Shown: positions 1-8,971 of the stretch, piece after piece
How positions within the stretch are numbered: the stretch's first letter is position 1
How the letters are laid out: the number at the start of each line of letters is the position of its first letter
Assembly: GCF_000507765.1 (NCBI RefSeq)
Contig: NZ_KI669402.1
Span: 248,001-312,000, forward strand
Direction: 5' to 3'
DNA: 64,000 nucleotides
DNA from: Streptococcus parasanguinis CC87K
GTDB lineage: Bacteria > Bacillota > Bacilli > Lactobacillales > Streptococcaceae
Program-made: the position numbers and the translations under genes
The notes under the pieces: model-generated
The model's database searches: none
What the model was told of the DNA's origin: nothing
The model's input: the letters and a program-made list of their open reading frames with translations, nothing else

Positions 1-125
1 TGGCCACTATGACAATCAACTGCATAGACCAAAGCCTTTTGCACAAAAGCAACATCCTCAGGTGATAAATATTTTTTTGTAAGGGCAACGACTTGGTCCC
101 CTGTTAAATTCTCTTCTTTCGGCAT
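1..125 (-). CDS. rel: Rel (p)ppGpp synthetase/hydrolase, N-terminal fragment
   Basis: The first 41 codons of a bifunctional RelA/SpoT enzyme, which makes and degrades (p)ppGpp in the stringent response, are present; the gene runs off the left edge. The visible protein begins MPKEENLTGDQVV and reaches the residues VDCHSG, the start of the HD hydrolase domain, as in streptococcal Rel. The ATG at 125 has a GGAG ribosome binding site about six bases upstream. The catalytic domains lie outside the window, so intactness cannot be judged. Confidence 0.85.
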   Translation of the reverse strand, partial: MPKEENLTGDQVVALTKKYLSPEDVAFVQKALVYAVDCHSG

Positions 126-151
126 GTAGTTTCTCCAGTTTCTTGGATACT

Positions 152-160
152 ATTTTAACA
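152..160 (-). promoter_or_regulatory. Probable extended -10 promoter for rel
   Basis: On the minus strand the sequence TGTTAAAAT, a TGn extended -10 element, lies about 27 bases upstream of the rel start codon. No good -35 box is visible, which is common for extended -10 promoters. This is inference from sequence only. Confidence 0.35.
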
Positions 161-208
161 CTTTTAGAAGCAGATGGGAACCAATGAAGCTACTTTAATA
201 TACGGATA

Positions 209-502
209 CTACTTTGTCTTACAAAACTCTTGCAAAGCGTTTAACTCCAATTTTTTTCTTCCAACCCCTTCTTTAACAGAGTTTGAAAATTTTCCAGCCA
301 AATCCGAATCAATAGTTCCAATAACCTGATCTAGAGAACTTTCAAGTTCTGTTATACTAGATGAAATTCTTTTTTTAATGCTTTTTTGGTCAACAGTTGC
401 CTTTGTTAAGGCTATTTCCCCCATAAATTTAACACTAAGAAGAGCTGCCATGAAACGCTTATCTTCGTATGTTAAATCATTTGTAAGATCAATTTTCGAC
501 AT
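209..502 (-). CDS. Small helical T7SS partner protein (DUF3130/TIGR04197-like)
   Basis: This 97-residue, predicted all-helical protein resembles the WXG100-sized DUF3130 (TIGR04197) family, whose members are encoded beside type VIIb secretion substrates and act as targeting partners. The start at 502 is chosen because AAAGGAG lies seven bases upstream; an ATG 36 bases further up has no such site. It overlaps the end of the preceding gene by 14 bases, so the two are probably translationally coupled. It is the last gene of a four-gene set with the lipase-like protein. The family call is from memory of the pattern, not a search. Confidence 0.6.
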   Translation of the reverse strand: MSKIDLTNDLTYEDKRFMAALLSVKFMGEIALTKATVDQKSIKKRISSSITELESSLDQVIGTIDSDLAGKFSNSVKEGVGRKKLELNALQEFCKTK

Positions 503-878
503 ACATCTCCTTTCGTAATTTTGCAATCTCATTCGCATATTTTTCAGAGGCTACCTGTAATTCTTTTTGTTTTAACTGATGCGCTTCCTCAATATGAGCT
601 AGTTCGTGATAGTGCTCTGCATTCAATTCTTCATAAACATCTGATAATTCCCGATAATAATCCGATAAAATTTCCGTATTACCCATCGTCTTAGAGAAAT
701 ATCCTACTTCCTCTTCCATCATTTCAATGCTTTGTTTTGTAAAACAATACTGATCATGGATATGATTCATTCTTTTCTCTAGTTCTTTCATCTCCATTTT
801 TAATTCTTCTTCAGTACCATTCCATTTTTCTTCTACTTCTCTAATCGCATTAATGTATTCAATCTCTTTGTTACCCAT
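489..878 (-). CDS. Helical coiled-coil protein, DUF3958-like T7SS accessory
   Basis: A 129-residue charged helical protein with heptad-like spacing through most of its length (EEELKMEMKELEKRM near residues 23-37). It resembles DUF3958 proteins, which accompany DUF3130 proteins beside LXG-type toxins and are thought to form a heteromeric targeting complex on the helical domain of the toxin. It begins three bases after the lipase stop codon and overlaps the next gene, so the genes form one transcript. No catalytic motif is seen. An alternative is a generic structural coiled coil, but the neighbours argue for a secretion partner. Confidence 0.55.
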   Translation of the reverse strand: MGNKEIEYINAIREVEEKWNGTEEELKMEMKELEKRMNHIHDQYCFTKQSIEMMEEEVGYFSKTMGNTEILSDYYRELSDVYEELNAEHYHELAHIEEAHQLKQKELQVASEKYANEIAKLRKEMYVEN

Positions 879-881
879 TCT

Positions 882-2198
882 TTACCATTGCAATTGAAAT
901 TGGCTTGCTAGAGAAACATCCGTGCCTATTACAGTTGCAATTCCTTTCGCCATGTCTGTTGATAGACTAAAAATACTTTCTTTTATTTTTAGAGTATCTT
1001 TTTTAATTTTTTCTAATTCTGTGATGCGATTCGTCTCAATCGTTTCTTTTGTTGCACCAATTTGAGCAAGTGCGCTTATAATATCACTTTCTGTGCAACG
1101 GGTCCCTAATACAGTTGAACGGCAAGAAATTAATAACGTCTCCCAGGTTCCTTTTATATCCGCAATACGGAAATCACAGACAGCTAAAATATAATCAGAG
1201 GCAATGAGAGTAAACTCCTTCAGCGACTCCACTATTCCCATTGCCTGAGTCGTATCCATGAAAATAAGGTCACTTCCAGAAAGTCCGCTCTTTTTCCAAG
1301 TCTCCAATGCTTGTTTCTTTAACTGCAGTTGTTCTTTTGTCTGCTTTATTCGAGCTAACCGATAGTCATCTAAACCCTCTTCTTTGACGTTCAAGTAGCC
1401 AGACTTGTAGTCGTAACCACCCCACATATGTTGTTTTCCTAAATTGCCTGCATCCTTACTGTCAATTCGAACAAGTGTTCCAACAACTCCTTCATTCCCC
1501 TCTTCAGAATGTTCCCATGTGACCAAGTCACGCTTGTCTATAAAATTAAAAATTTTATATTTAATCTTATCGACCTGTTTCTTTTCTGCATCACTTAACT
1601 GTGGATAAAGGTTAGGCGCTTCATATATATAAGCCTCATCCACTCTGTTTAAATACTTATCTTCCAAAGATCCAAGTGAAGCTTGGAGATTTAAGCCCCC
1701 TAAAGAATGGGCATAAAATTTGAAACGCGCATTCGGATATCTATCCATTGCTGCTTTTACTTCTTTCGAAGCCGCATCAAGCTGGGAAATTTTCCCGGTT
1801 TTTATCCCAAGTCTCTTGGCCATTGATATTTGTAATGCAGTTGGAGCATCGGTGAGCACCCAATCATCTACAGCCCCCATGAAATTTTTATCAAATTTAG
1901 CTTCCGATCCCTCAAACAAAATTGTTACTTCATGCACATCTTCTGGTCTGGTTTCATGAGTGATTTTTTTATCTGTCACAATATATCCATTTAAACCAGA
2001 TAGAGCTCCTTGAAACCGTGCTTTCAAGTCTTCGAGAGAGGAAACCATATCCTCTTCTGGTGCCTGGCCAAAAACTTCAGAAACATAGCCTATTGTTTTT
2101 TTCTTATTATCTGTATCAATTTTTACTTTATTTCCAACTTTGTATTTCGTATATTCCTGCCATGCAATATCATTCTTTTGTTCATCATTAAATACCAT
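882..2198 (-). CDS. Lipase-like T7SS substrate with reversed domain order (TslA-like)
   Basis: The 438-residue protein has an N-terminal alpha/beta-hydrolase domain followed by a helical C-terminal region. The nucleophile elbow AHSLGG gives Ser165; Asp224 (in NFIDKRDLVT) and His257 (in GKQHMWGGY) are in the right order to complete a Ser-Asp-His triad. Residues from about 275 to 438 are long amphipathic helices resembling an LXG-like targeting domain, here at the C-terminus. That is the arrangement known for the Staphylococcus aureus secreted lipase toxin TslA. There is no signal peptide. An AGGAG ribosome site precedes the ATG at 2198. Two small helical genes follow and a membrane protein gene precedes. 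The activity as a phospholipase toxin is inferred. Confidence 0.65.
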   Translation of the reverse strand: MVFNDEQKNDIAWQEYTKYKVGNKVKIDTDNKKKTIGYVSEVFGQAPEEDMVSSLEDLKARFQGALSGLNGYIVTDKKITHETRPEDVHEVTILFEGSEAKFDKNFMGAVDDWVLTDAPTALQISMAKRLGIKTGKISQLDAASKEVKAAMDRYPNARFKFYAHSLGGLNLQASLGSLEDKYLNRVDEAYIYEAPNLYPQLSDAEKKQVDKIKYKIFNFIDKRDLVTWEHSEEGNEGVVGTLVRIDSKDAGNLGKQHMWGGYDYKSGYLNVKEEGLDDYRLARIKQTKEQLQLKKQALETWKKSGLSGSDLIFMDTTQAMGIVESLKEFTLIASDYILAVCDFRIADIKGTWETLLISCRSTVLGTRCTESDIISALAQIGATKETIETNRITELEKIKKDTLKIKESIFSLSTDMAKGIATVIGTDVSLASQFQLQW

Positions 2199-2200
2199 TT

Positions 2201-2593
2201 TTAATCTCCTATTAGATTCTGTAGTTCTGTAGACTCAGACATCCCTACAGATCTAATCGGGCCATCTTCACTACTCTTCCTCAATCCCATACTTCCAGTT
2301 ATCTCTTTATTTCCATTTATAGTCACTTCAAACATTATCCCCCCCATTGGATTGTGTTCGATCGTTTCATCATTAATTTCATACGATTGGATCTTACCTT
2401 TTGGCGTCAAGGCATCTGGATCTGTTGCCTTTAGTTCTTCTTCTATCAACTTTTCCACTTCCTTACTATGCACGATCTGAACCATTTCATGTTGAAAATC
2501 AAGATGGTTCTTTACAAGTAGACCTCCCCATAGCAACACTCCTAATAGCAACACTCCAAATATATAACGACCGATTTTTCTTTTTGGTTTCAT
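2201..2593 (-). CDS. Membrane-anchored DUF1310-family protein, immunity candidate
   Basis: This 130-residue protein has a basic N-terminus, one membrane segment (about residues 9-27) and an extracytoplasmic domain typical of the DUF1310 family of small streptococcal and listerial proteins. There is no lipobox cysteine. The ATG at 2593 is preferred because GGAGG sits six bases before it, whereas the ATG at 2599 abuts the ribosome site. It is the first gene of the lipase set and ends two bases before the lipase start. Its exposed location and position suggest protection against a membrane-attacking lipase; that role is inference. Confidence 0.6.
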   Translation of the reverse strand: MKPKRKIGRYIFGVLLLGVLLWGGLLVKNHLDFQHEMVQIVHSKEVEKLIEEELKATDPDALTPKGKIQSYEINDETIEHNPMGGIMFEVTINGNKEITGSMGLRKSSEDGPIRSVGMSESTELQNLIGD

Positions 2594-2617
2594 TTTCATC
2601 CTCCATAAATTCCTGTA

Positions 2618-2646
2618 GTATCACTTTACACTATTTAGTTTTCAAA
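2618..2646 (-). promoter_or_regulatory. Probable promoter of the DUF1310-lipase operon
   Basis: On the minus strand TTGAAA (2641-2646) and TGATAC (2618-2623) are separated by 17 bases, about 25 bases upstream of the DUF1310 start codon. It lies just downstream of the rsmE terminator, so the operon is probably transcribed independently. Confidence 0.45.
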
Positions 2647-2702
2647 TTTATTACTCTTACTTTAATAATTCGTAAAAATTTTTGAAAATAGAAGATTTTT
2701 GT

Positions 2703-2737
2703 AAAAAAAAATAACGAAGCGATTTCTTCACTTCGTT
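2703..2737 (-). terminator. Intrinsic terminator after rsmE
   Basis: On the minus strand a seven-base-pair stem AACGAAG/CTTCGTT, overlapping the rsmE stop codon, is followed by a run of nine T residues. It ends the prmA-rsmE transcript. Confidence 0.8.
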
Positions 2738-3479
2738 AGTTCATTAATTCTGTAACAACACTCACGGCGCTGAGGGCATAGAGTGGTGCGGTTTCTGCAC
2801 GGAGAATGCGAGGTCCAAGGCCTGCAAGGACTGCTCCTTTGGCTATAAGACTTTCAATTTCTACAGGGGAGAGGCCACCCTCTGGTCCAAAGATAAAGAG
2901 CAATTTTGCCCCTTTTTCAAGACCCGAGACTGTTTGGATAAGCGCAGCGGCTTCTCCTTCTTTGGCTGACTCTTCATAAGCCACTACGATAGAGTCAAAC
3001 TGGTCCAGTTGGGCTAGAAAGTCTGCCTTTTTCTCAAAAAGGGTAATGCTTGGGACCAAATTCCGCTTGCTTTGCTCGGCTGCTCCAAGGGCGATTTTTT
3101 CTAGTTTCTCGACCTTTTTACCCAATTTCTTGCCGTCCCACTTGGCAACGGACCAGTCTGCAGGGAAGGCCCAGATCTGGCTAGCACCGAGTTCGGTTAC
3201 TTTCTGAGTGATGAACTCGAGCTTGTCTCCCTTGGGAAAGCCTGATGCGATGGTCACTTGGACTGGCAGTTCCACATTGTCAACTAATTCTTCGATTAGC
3301 TCCAACTGACGGGCTTCTACATTGACCACGCGCGCCAAACGCTTGATCCCATCATCAAAAACTAAAGTCACCTCATCATCCTCTTTCAAGCGCATAACCT
3401 GAAACATGTGCTTGCTGGTTTCCTTGTCCTCAATGGCGACAGGTGAGCTAGCCAAACCTTTTACAAAATACTGCTGCAT
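2736..3479 (-). CDS. rsmE: 16S rRNA (uracil1498-N3)-methyltransferase
   Basis: RsmE uses S-adenosylmethionine to methylate U1498 of 16S rRNA. The 247-residue protein has an N-terminal PUA-like domain (MQQYFVKG start) and a C-terminal SPOUT knot with the signature FIFGPEGGLS and the tail motif LGPRILRAETAPLYAL. The ATG at 3479 is chosen over one at 3491 because GGAGG is correctly spaced and the resulting start sits one base after the prmA stop. prmA and rsmE are neighbours in many Firmicutes and form one operon here. Confidence 0.93.
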   Translation of the reverse strand: MQQYFVKGLASSPVAIEDKETSKHMFQVMRLKEDDEVTLVFDDGIKRLARVVNVEARQLELIEELVDNVELPVQVTIASGFPKGDKLEFITQKVTELGASQIWAFPADWSVAKWDGKKLGKKVEKLEKIALGAAEQSKRNLVPSITLFEKKADFLAQLDQFDSIVVAYEESAKEGEAAALIQTVSGLEKGAKLLFIFGPEGGLSPVEIESLIAKGAVLAGLGPRILRAETAPLYALSAVSVVTELMN

Positions 3480-3480
3480 G

Positions 3481-4431
3481 CTAGCCTCCAATCACACCGG
3501 AGACATCCTTGGTCTTCTTGAAGACGCAGGCATTCCATTCCCCTTGGATCATGTGGGTTTCAAGGAAAAATCCAGCCGACTCAGCTGATTCACGCACCAT
3601 GTCCCATTTGTCTTTGATAATGCCACTCATGATCAGGTAACCTTCGTCCTTGACCAAGCGATAAGCGTCATCCGTCAGATGAATGAGGATATCCGCCAAA
3701 ATATTGGCCACGATAACATCTGCTTCAATCTCCACACCCTTAAGCAAATCACCTGGGGCAACATGGATGTTTTCCATGCCCGGGTTGAGTTCAATATTTT
3801 CCTGAGCGACACGAACCGCTACGTCATCCAAGTCATAAGCAAAGATTTCCTTGGCACCTAGGAGTGAGCTAGCAATGGAAAGGACACCGGATCCAGTCCC
3901 TACATCTAATAACGTTTCCCCACCACGAAGAACCTGCTCCAATGCAAAGAGACTCATCTTGGTTGTTGGGTGGGTTCCTGTCCCAAAGGCCATACCAGGA
4001 TCCAGCTTGATAATCTTTTCTCCCGCCGTTGCCTCATAGTCTGTCCATGACGGCACGATGGTCAAGTCATGAGTGATACGAGCTGGTTCATAGTATTTCT
4101 TCCAGTTATCTGCCCAGTCTTCCTCAGCCAAGGCAGTCGTCCCCATCTTGACCTCTCCTAGATCCATAAAATCCGTCAATTCTGCTAAGCGAGCCTGCAA
4201 GTCCGCTTCAACCGCTGCTACATCAACCGTTTCCGGGTAGTAGGCCGTCACCACGATTTCCTCCTGCTGCTCGACATCAGGAAAAATCTCACCAAAGCGG
4301 TCGACATTTCCCACATAATCCATGCTGTCTTCGATTGCTACCCCTTGGGCGCCTAACTCGATCAAGAGGTTGGAGACTAGTTCCTCACCCTCACGCTTCA
4401 CTGTAACTTTTAACTCTTGCCATGTTTCCAT
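3481..4431 (-). CDS. prmA: Ribosomal protein L11 methyltransferase
   Basis: PrmA trimethylates ribosomal protein L11 using S-adenosylmethionine. The 316-residue length is normal. The family motif [15 protein letters not shown] is at residues 143-157, the SAM-binding loop LLDVGTGSG at 174-182, and VANILADIL follows as the substrate-side motif. It starts ten bases after the GIY-YIG gene stop and is followed directly by rsmE. Confidence 0.95.
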   Translation of the reverse strand: METWQELKVTVKREGEELVSNLLIELGAQGVAIEDSMDYVGNVDRFGEIFPDVEQQEEIVVTAYYPETVDVAAVEADLQARLAELTDFMDLGEVKMGTTALAEEDWADNWKKYYEPARITHDLTIVPSWTDYEATAGEKIIKLDPGMAFGTGTHPTTKMSLFALEQVLRGGETLLDVGTGSGVLSIASSLLGAKEIFAYDLDDVAVRVAQENIELNPGMENIHVAPGDLLKGVEIEADVIVANILADILIHLTDDAYRLVKDEGYLIMSGIIKDKWDMVRESAESAGFFLETHMIQGEWNACVFKKTKDVSGVIGG

Positions 4432-4441
4432 TTGATTCTCC

Positions 4442-5338
4442 TTAACAATCCATTGTTTCTTCTAATTCTTTTAAAGTCTTACCGTCCTTATTTTTCCAAT
4501 CCGTTCGACCATTCGTATTCATGCCTAGTACAAAAGCGGCTGCGTAAGATGGACTGGAGAACAGTTGTTTTTCTTGTAAAACACCATCTTTAATCACATT
4601 TGATTTGATTAATTCCTTACGCAATTCTTTTAGACTTGCTGGTATTGCGGGTGAATCAACCTCATCCACTTGACTGCCTTCTAAAACAACAAAACCTTCC
4701 GAAGTCTGTTCGCAGATAGCTTCAATCATTCGATTTGATTTCTTTGTTTTTCGCTTCAAATAGAGATGAGTTGAATTTTCATTAGAAACATTCTGATCTG
4801 TTTTCTTGGTCATAGGAACAAACACTCGGTACCCTAAGGTTCCTACAATCATCAAAGTATTTTCTACAACCTCATCCAACTCAGACTGCTTTTCTTCTGT
4901 TACATTCCCAGAATTGGGCTCATTCCCATTTTTGACAATAAAGCGCCCCGCGTCCTTTGCTAGTTGTGTAAATTTATTTTCCAAGTAACTAATTTCTGTG
5001 GGACCAAAGGAAATATTCTGCGTCGTCAAAATAATCACATCATTAAAATAATCTGCATGGTTATCACGAGTATGTTCCTGAACACGTAAAAGGACACCTT
5101 CACCATTTTTGCGATTCGTCGCCTGCCCGATGTAGGTAACATCCTTTTGCTTATCCTCATTACGACCAAATAGGAAATAAATCCCACTTTGTTTCATTTC
5201 GTCACGAGATTTCAAATCAGCCAATTGAATTCGAGGAATTTTATAAATCACCCCTGTCCAATTTGACAAGGTACATTTAATTATCCCAGTAACTTCTCCA
5301 TCCATGAGAAACATGTTGATATTTTTACTACGCTTCAT
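4442..5338 (-). CDS. GIY-YIG nuclease-fold protein with C-terminal DUF4357
   Basis: The 298-residue protein contains the GIY-YIG core: GIY at residues 52-54 and YIG at 69-71, followed by a conserved arginine and histidine region (RVQEHT), then a variable middle and a C-terminal DUF4357-type domain ([20 protein letters not shown]). Such proteins are scattered in Firmicute genomes and are probably nucleases of unknown target. It overlaps the NUDIX gene by four bases (ATGA), so translation is coupled. It has no recognisable restriction partner nearby. Confidence 0.75.
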   Translation of the reverse strand: MKRSKNINMFLMDGEVTGIIKCTLSNWTGVIYKIPRIQLADLKSRDEMKQSGIYFLFGRNEDKQKDVTYIGQATNRKNGEGVLLRVQEHTRDNHADYFNDVIILTTQNISFGPTEISYLENKFTQLAKDAGRFIVKNGNEPNSGNVTEEKQSELDEVVENTLMIVGTLGYRVFVPMTKKTDQNVSNENSTHLYLKRKTKKSNRMIEAICEQTSEGFVVLEGSQVDEVDSPAIPASLKELRKELIKSNVIKDGVLQEKQLFSSPSYAAAFVLGMNTNGRTDWKNKDGKTLKELEETMDC

Positions 5339-5766
5339 CCTAATTTCTTCTCCACATATTCTCTCACTCGTTCTTGCAATTGAGGCACAACCCGATCTGA
5401 AATTAAAAACTCTTCAAAGCTCACTAACTTATAGCCCTGTCCCTCGTCTCCAAAGTCAATGCGATCAAAATCTTCTTGGGCTAGATTGCCAACTAGAAAA
5501 ACGAACTGTTTCTTCTCATCCAAGATGCCAGGATAGATCCCAGACCAGATGACGTCATCTTTAGACAGTTGGATGTTCAGTTCCTCATAAACCTCACGCG
5601 CCACACACTCAAAAGGTGTCTCATTTCCTTCCCGACCACCACCTGGCAAGTCCCACATATTAGGATAGGGAATCGTTTCTTTATCATCGCGCAAGATGGT
5701 TAGAATCTTATCCCCACAAAACAAAGCAATCTTACAGCCTGTAAAATCAGAAATTTCTATTTCCAT
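5335..5766 (-). CDS. NUDIX hydrolase
   Basis: A 143-residue pyrophosphohydrolase of the NUDIX family. The box runs from Gly43 to Ile65 with the pattern G-x5-E-x7-REVYEELNI; the usual Gly near its end is Asn64. The substrate cannot be told; small nucleotide clean-up of the MutT type is plausible. It is the first gene of a three- or four-gene minus-strand run leading into the GIY-YIG gene and prmA. Confidence 0.85.
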   Translation of the reverse strand: MEIEISDFTGCKIALFCGDKILTILRDDKETIPYPNMWDLPGGGREGNETPFECVAREVYEELNIQLSKDDVIWSGIYPGILDEKKQFVFLVGNLAQEDFDRIDFGDEGQGYKLVSFEEFLISDRVVPQLQERVREYVEKKLG

Positions 5767-6020
5767 ATCAGACTCCTTCGGTTAATTTTCTTTCCAGTTC
5801 TATTAACCAGTTTTAATAATAGCGTATACTGCCCCATAACATTCTACTGTTATTCTTTTTTTGTTTGGCAAGCTGAATAGCCTTTTAGTTTAGAGCAAAT
5901 TTTCATTTGACTAAAATTTTTTAGTATTGAGGTTGCTATATATTGTGAAGAAGGTGGAACACTTCTCTTGCAATTTCCTAAACTTACTATTCAGATTAAT
6001 TGTTTGTCTAGCCCATTTTT

Positions 6021-8336
6021 TTATCTATTGATTCTACTATTTTTCATTTCATAGAGCCAACTTTTTATTTCTTTTTTACACACTTCAAAAATCTTATCTT
6101 TAAGTTCTTTATTATCTTTTTCAAAACAAGCTTCCCATAACTCATCGTCTTTTATTTCATGAATTGGAATATCTTGGTTCTCTAATTCTTTTTTAAACTC
6201 TGTTAGATAATACGGTTTGTGAGAATGTAAACCAATATAACCCAGATATGGATATAATATAGTTTCATCAAAATCATTTACCGTTACAATAATTCCATTT
6301 TGTAGTGGCTGATGATTTGGATCAGCACTCTCTGAATGGTCATAAGGATAGAATAAAATGACACCAACTACATTCTCTCTCCTTACAATTTCTCGTGCAT
6401 CATCAACTCCTTGAGAAGGGTCATAAAACTCCGTTGCAAAACGATAAGTTCTTCCATCAGATAAACCTTTTTTTCCTGGCTCGGATAGTTGCAATAAGAT
6501 ATTTTTAAACTTTTCATCATCAATACCCAATTTACTTAGATAATCTGAGAATTCTATGTCAAAGTAGTAAAATTCCTCAGTTTGAGAATCTATATGATTT
6601 ATTTTTAAAAAAGCAGTCTCATCTGAAAGTATCGTTGGTTTTAAAGCTAGCTGTCGCAAAAAATTGCGAATATGGGATTCATTTTTATTAAACTCTCCCA
6701 ATACTTCAGTCTGTCTAGACTGGCTTCGATCATCTTTTAGAATAAAAGAGTAATCAAAAGATTGTGTCGTTAATTGCTCTATTATTTTATGCAGAATAAA
6801 CTTAATTTTTAAAGAATGCAAGTCATTATTATTAAAAAAACTATTCTCAAACTGTTCATATTCTTCTTTAGATAATTCCCCGACAAAATCCAGTAAGTCA
6901 ATTAACTCCCAATAAAATTTCAATATCATCGGTCTATAAAGTTCATTTATACCTTTATAAAGAGTAGAATTCATAAACTTGTAAAGTTCAAATCCCTTGG
7001 AAAAATAAGTACTTCCCTCATATTTTCTACCATAATTTAACTCCCTATTATTCATTCTATTCACAAAATAGGAATCTAGAATAGTAATAAAATTATAACT
7101 TAGGGGTAGCCCTTTATTATTAATCCTGTGAATATAATCCAAAATACCTAAGTCAGGGACAACAATGATATTAGGTTCAGAAATATAATCTGATTTTTCC
7201 AATAAAGATATTGCAGTGGATATATCTGTAATTAGCAATGTCGAAACATTACAATCAAAAAATAACCTTTTATTTTTATCAATCATATCAATAATTGTAG
7301 CTGTGTTACATTTATCTAACTCATCTATAGAAAAAGTAATATTAAAGTATGCAGACATGTTTTTTAAAAGTCGTAGTAGCTGACGCTCTTTTAATTCCTC
7401 AGTAACAATACTTTTTAACTCCCGAGACAATTCTTCATTGTTGCTTGAAGAATTTTTCCCTCTTAATTGTAATCCCGTTTTTATTACTCCTATACCAGCA
7501 CTTAAATCAATAGATGAATCGGCTGATATATCTGAAGTAGTTGATTCTAAATATCTTTTTGTATTTGTTATTTCTATATCAAAATATTGCAGTTGTTGTT
7601 GAGAAATACGCAAGATTTCCTCTAATTTTTTCAGCTCATCCGCTTTTATTTCAAAATACTCAACCTTTTGATACAGTTCGTCAATGTTTTTACGAAAAGT
7701 TGAAATATCTACTCGATTGTTTTCAAAAGAAAACCAGCTATTTTTTTGAAATCCATGTTGTTTATTTAAAATCTTAAATTGTTCCTCTACATCGCTGGTT
7801 TTATTTAATAACTTGTTACATAAATTATGAATATTTGAAGTATTTTCTTTTTCCTCAATTTTTTTCAACTTTTTATGAATTGTTGAAAATTTTTTTCTAA
7901 TTTGATTTTGTTCTAACCAATTGTATTCTTTTGTCTTTTTCTCAACATTAAATTCTAGAGTTGGATAAAACCCTCTATCATCGTTAATAAAACCATCAAG
8001 ATAGTCTTCAATATCCTCCATTCTTTTGGAAATAGCATTAGGAATTTGCATTAAAATTTCTCTATGAAAATCTTTATTACCACTGAAAAAAGACACATTC
8101 ACTACAAGAATTTCTTTGTCATCTTTATCACCACTATACTTTCTATCAAATTCCAAAGAAATATTTTTAAGACTTGATTTTCCTGACCCTCTGTTACCAC
8201 ATAAGACAAAAAGCCCTTTCTCTTCTCTGTATATAGCCTGCAACTGCTCTACTATTTCTCGTTCTGTAGGCAACAATGAAAAATAGTCTCTAACATCTCG
8301 GCTATAAGCACCAATATATTTTTTTTCCGCTGTCAA
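6021..8336 (-). CDS. Orphan P-loop ATPase with coiled coil, defence candidate
   Basis: I do not recognise a named family for this 771-residue protein. Its N-terminus has a Walker A motif GNRGSGKS at residues 47-54; residues about 140-260 are strongly coiled coil; a Walker B-like motif SIDELDK at 336-342 recalls KAP/STAND-type NTPases. The C-terminal 250 residues have no motif I know. The start at 8336 is TTG with AGAGG seven bases upstream; no better ATG is in range. The gene is clearly more AT-rich than the housekeeping genes beside it and stands alone between the NUDIX and DUF3013 genes, suggesting acquisition. A single-gene antiphage or plasmid-defence role is possible but unproven. Confidence 0.6.
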   Translation of the reverse strand: MTAEKKYIGAYSRDVRDYFSLLPTEREIVEQLQAIYREEKGLFVLCGNRGSGKSSLKNISLEFDRKYSGDKDDKEILVVNVSFFSGNKDFHREILMQIPNAISKRMEDIEDYLDGFINDDRGFYPTLEFNVEKKTKEYNWLEQNQIRKKFSTIHKKLKKIEEKENTSNIHNLCNKLLNKTSDVEEQFKILNKQHGFQKNSWFSFENNRVDISTFRKNIDELYQKVEYFEIKADELKKLEEILRISQQQLQYFDIEITNTKRYLESTTSDISADSSIDLSAGIGVIKTGLQLRGKNSSSNNEELSRELKSIVTEELKERQLLRLLKNMSAYFNITFSIDELDKCNTATIIDMIDKNKRLFFDCNVSTLLITDISTAISLLEKSDYISEPNIIVVPDLGILDYIHRINNKGLPLSYNFITILDSYFVNRMNNRELNYGRKYEGSTYFSKGFELYKFMNSTLYKGINELYRPMILKFYWELIDLLDFVGELSKEEYEQFENSFFNNNDLHSLKIKFILHKIIEQLTTQSFDYSFILKDDRSQSRQTEVLGEFNKNESHIRNFLRQLALKPTILSDETAFLKINHIDSQTEEFYYFDIEFSDYLSKLGIDDEKFKNILLQLSEPGKKGLSDGRTYRFATEFYDPSQGVDDAREIVRRENVVGVILFYPYDHSESADPNHQPLQNGIIVTVNDFDETILYPYLGYIGLHSHKPYYLTEFKKELENQDIPIHEIKDDELWEACFEKDNKELKDKIFEVCKKEIKSWLYEMKNSRINR

Positions 8337-8386
8337 GATTTACCTCTCTTTACATTACATTTACTCAAATCAAGCTTGTCTTCTTT

Positions 8387-8857
8387 CTAATACCTCGGGT
8401 AAGGGTAAAAGGTGCTTTCTTCTAGGCCGACTTTGCCTTCTTCAAAAACTTCTTGGTTCCAGACGATCTCAAAGCTCTCTGCTTCTTCGTCTGCTAAGAA
8501 ATCCATGAGCTCATCCAAGGCCAGCTCGGCTGTATCTCGGAGGAAAGTCGCAAAATAGGCTAGAAACTCACGAGACAAGCCTTTTTTAGGCTCATAAGGA
8601 ATCGCTGTTAAATAGGCATCTTCTTCCACATGAGACTTGGCTGGATTGTAGAAGATAACAGCTTCTTCAAAGAAGATATCCTCATCAGACTCTTCGCCAG
8701 CTTCATCAACTAGTGCAACCCCTCCTGTGTTTTGCGCTTCCAAGAGAAAAGCCACTTCTACCGCGTGGTTTTTCTTATCCCAATTGATCTCAAAATCAAA
8801 GGGAAAAACCTTGTCCATCTCCTCTTCTAAAACATCCAAAAATCCGTATTTAGACAT
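8387..8857 (-). CDS. DUF3013 family protein
   Basis: A 156-residue acidic cytoplasmic protein of the lactic-acid-bacterial DUF3013 family, starting MSKYGFLDVLEEEM. Its function is unknown. It is divergent from rarA, with about 110 bases between start codons. Confidence 0.75.
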   Translation of the reverse strand: MSKYGFLDVLEEEMDKVFPFDFEINWDKKNHAVEVAFLLEAQNTGGVALVDEAGEESDEDIFFEEAVIFYNPAKSHVEEDAYLTAIPYEPKKGLSREFLAYFATFLRDTAELALDELMDFLADEEAESFEIVWNQEVFEEGKVGLEESTFYPYPRY

Positions 8858-8896
8858 AGCGTCCTCTTTCTAATTTCCCACTCTTAGAGCGGAATA

Positions 8897-8905
8897 TGAT
8901 ACAAT
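8897..8905 (+). promoter_or_regulatory. Probable extended -10 promoter for rarA
   Basis: TGATACAAT, an extended -10 element, lies about 67 bases upstream of the rarA start codon. No clear -35 box is visible. Confidence 0.4.
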
Positions 8906-8971
8906 AGTTACTACAATCTTACCATAAAAAACGCCTCTTTGAAAGGAGACAAAGCTAGAAAGGAGAAGGAA

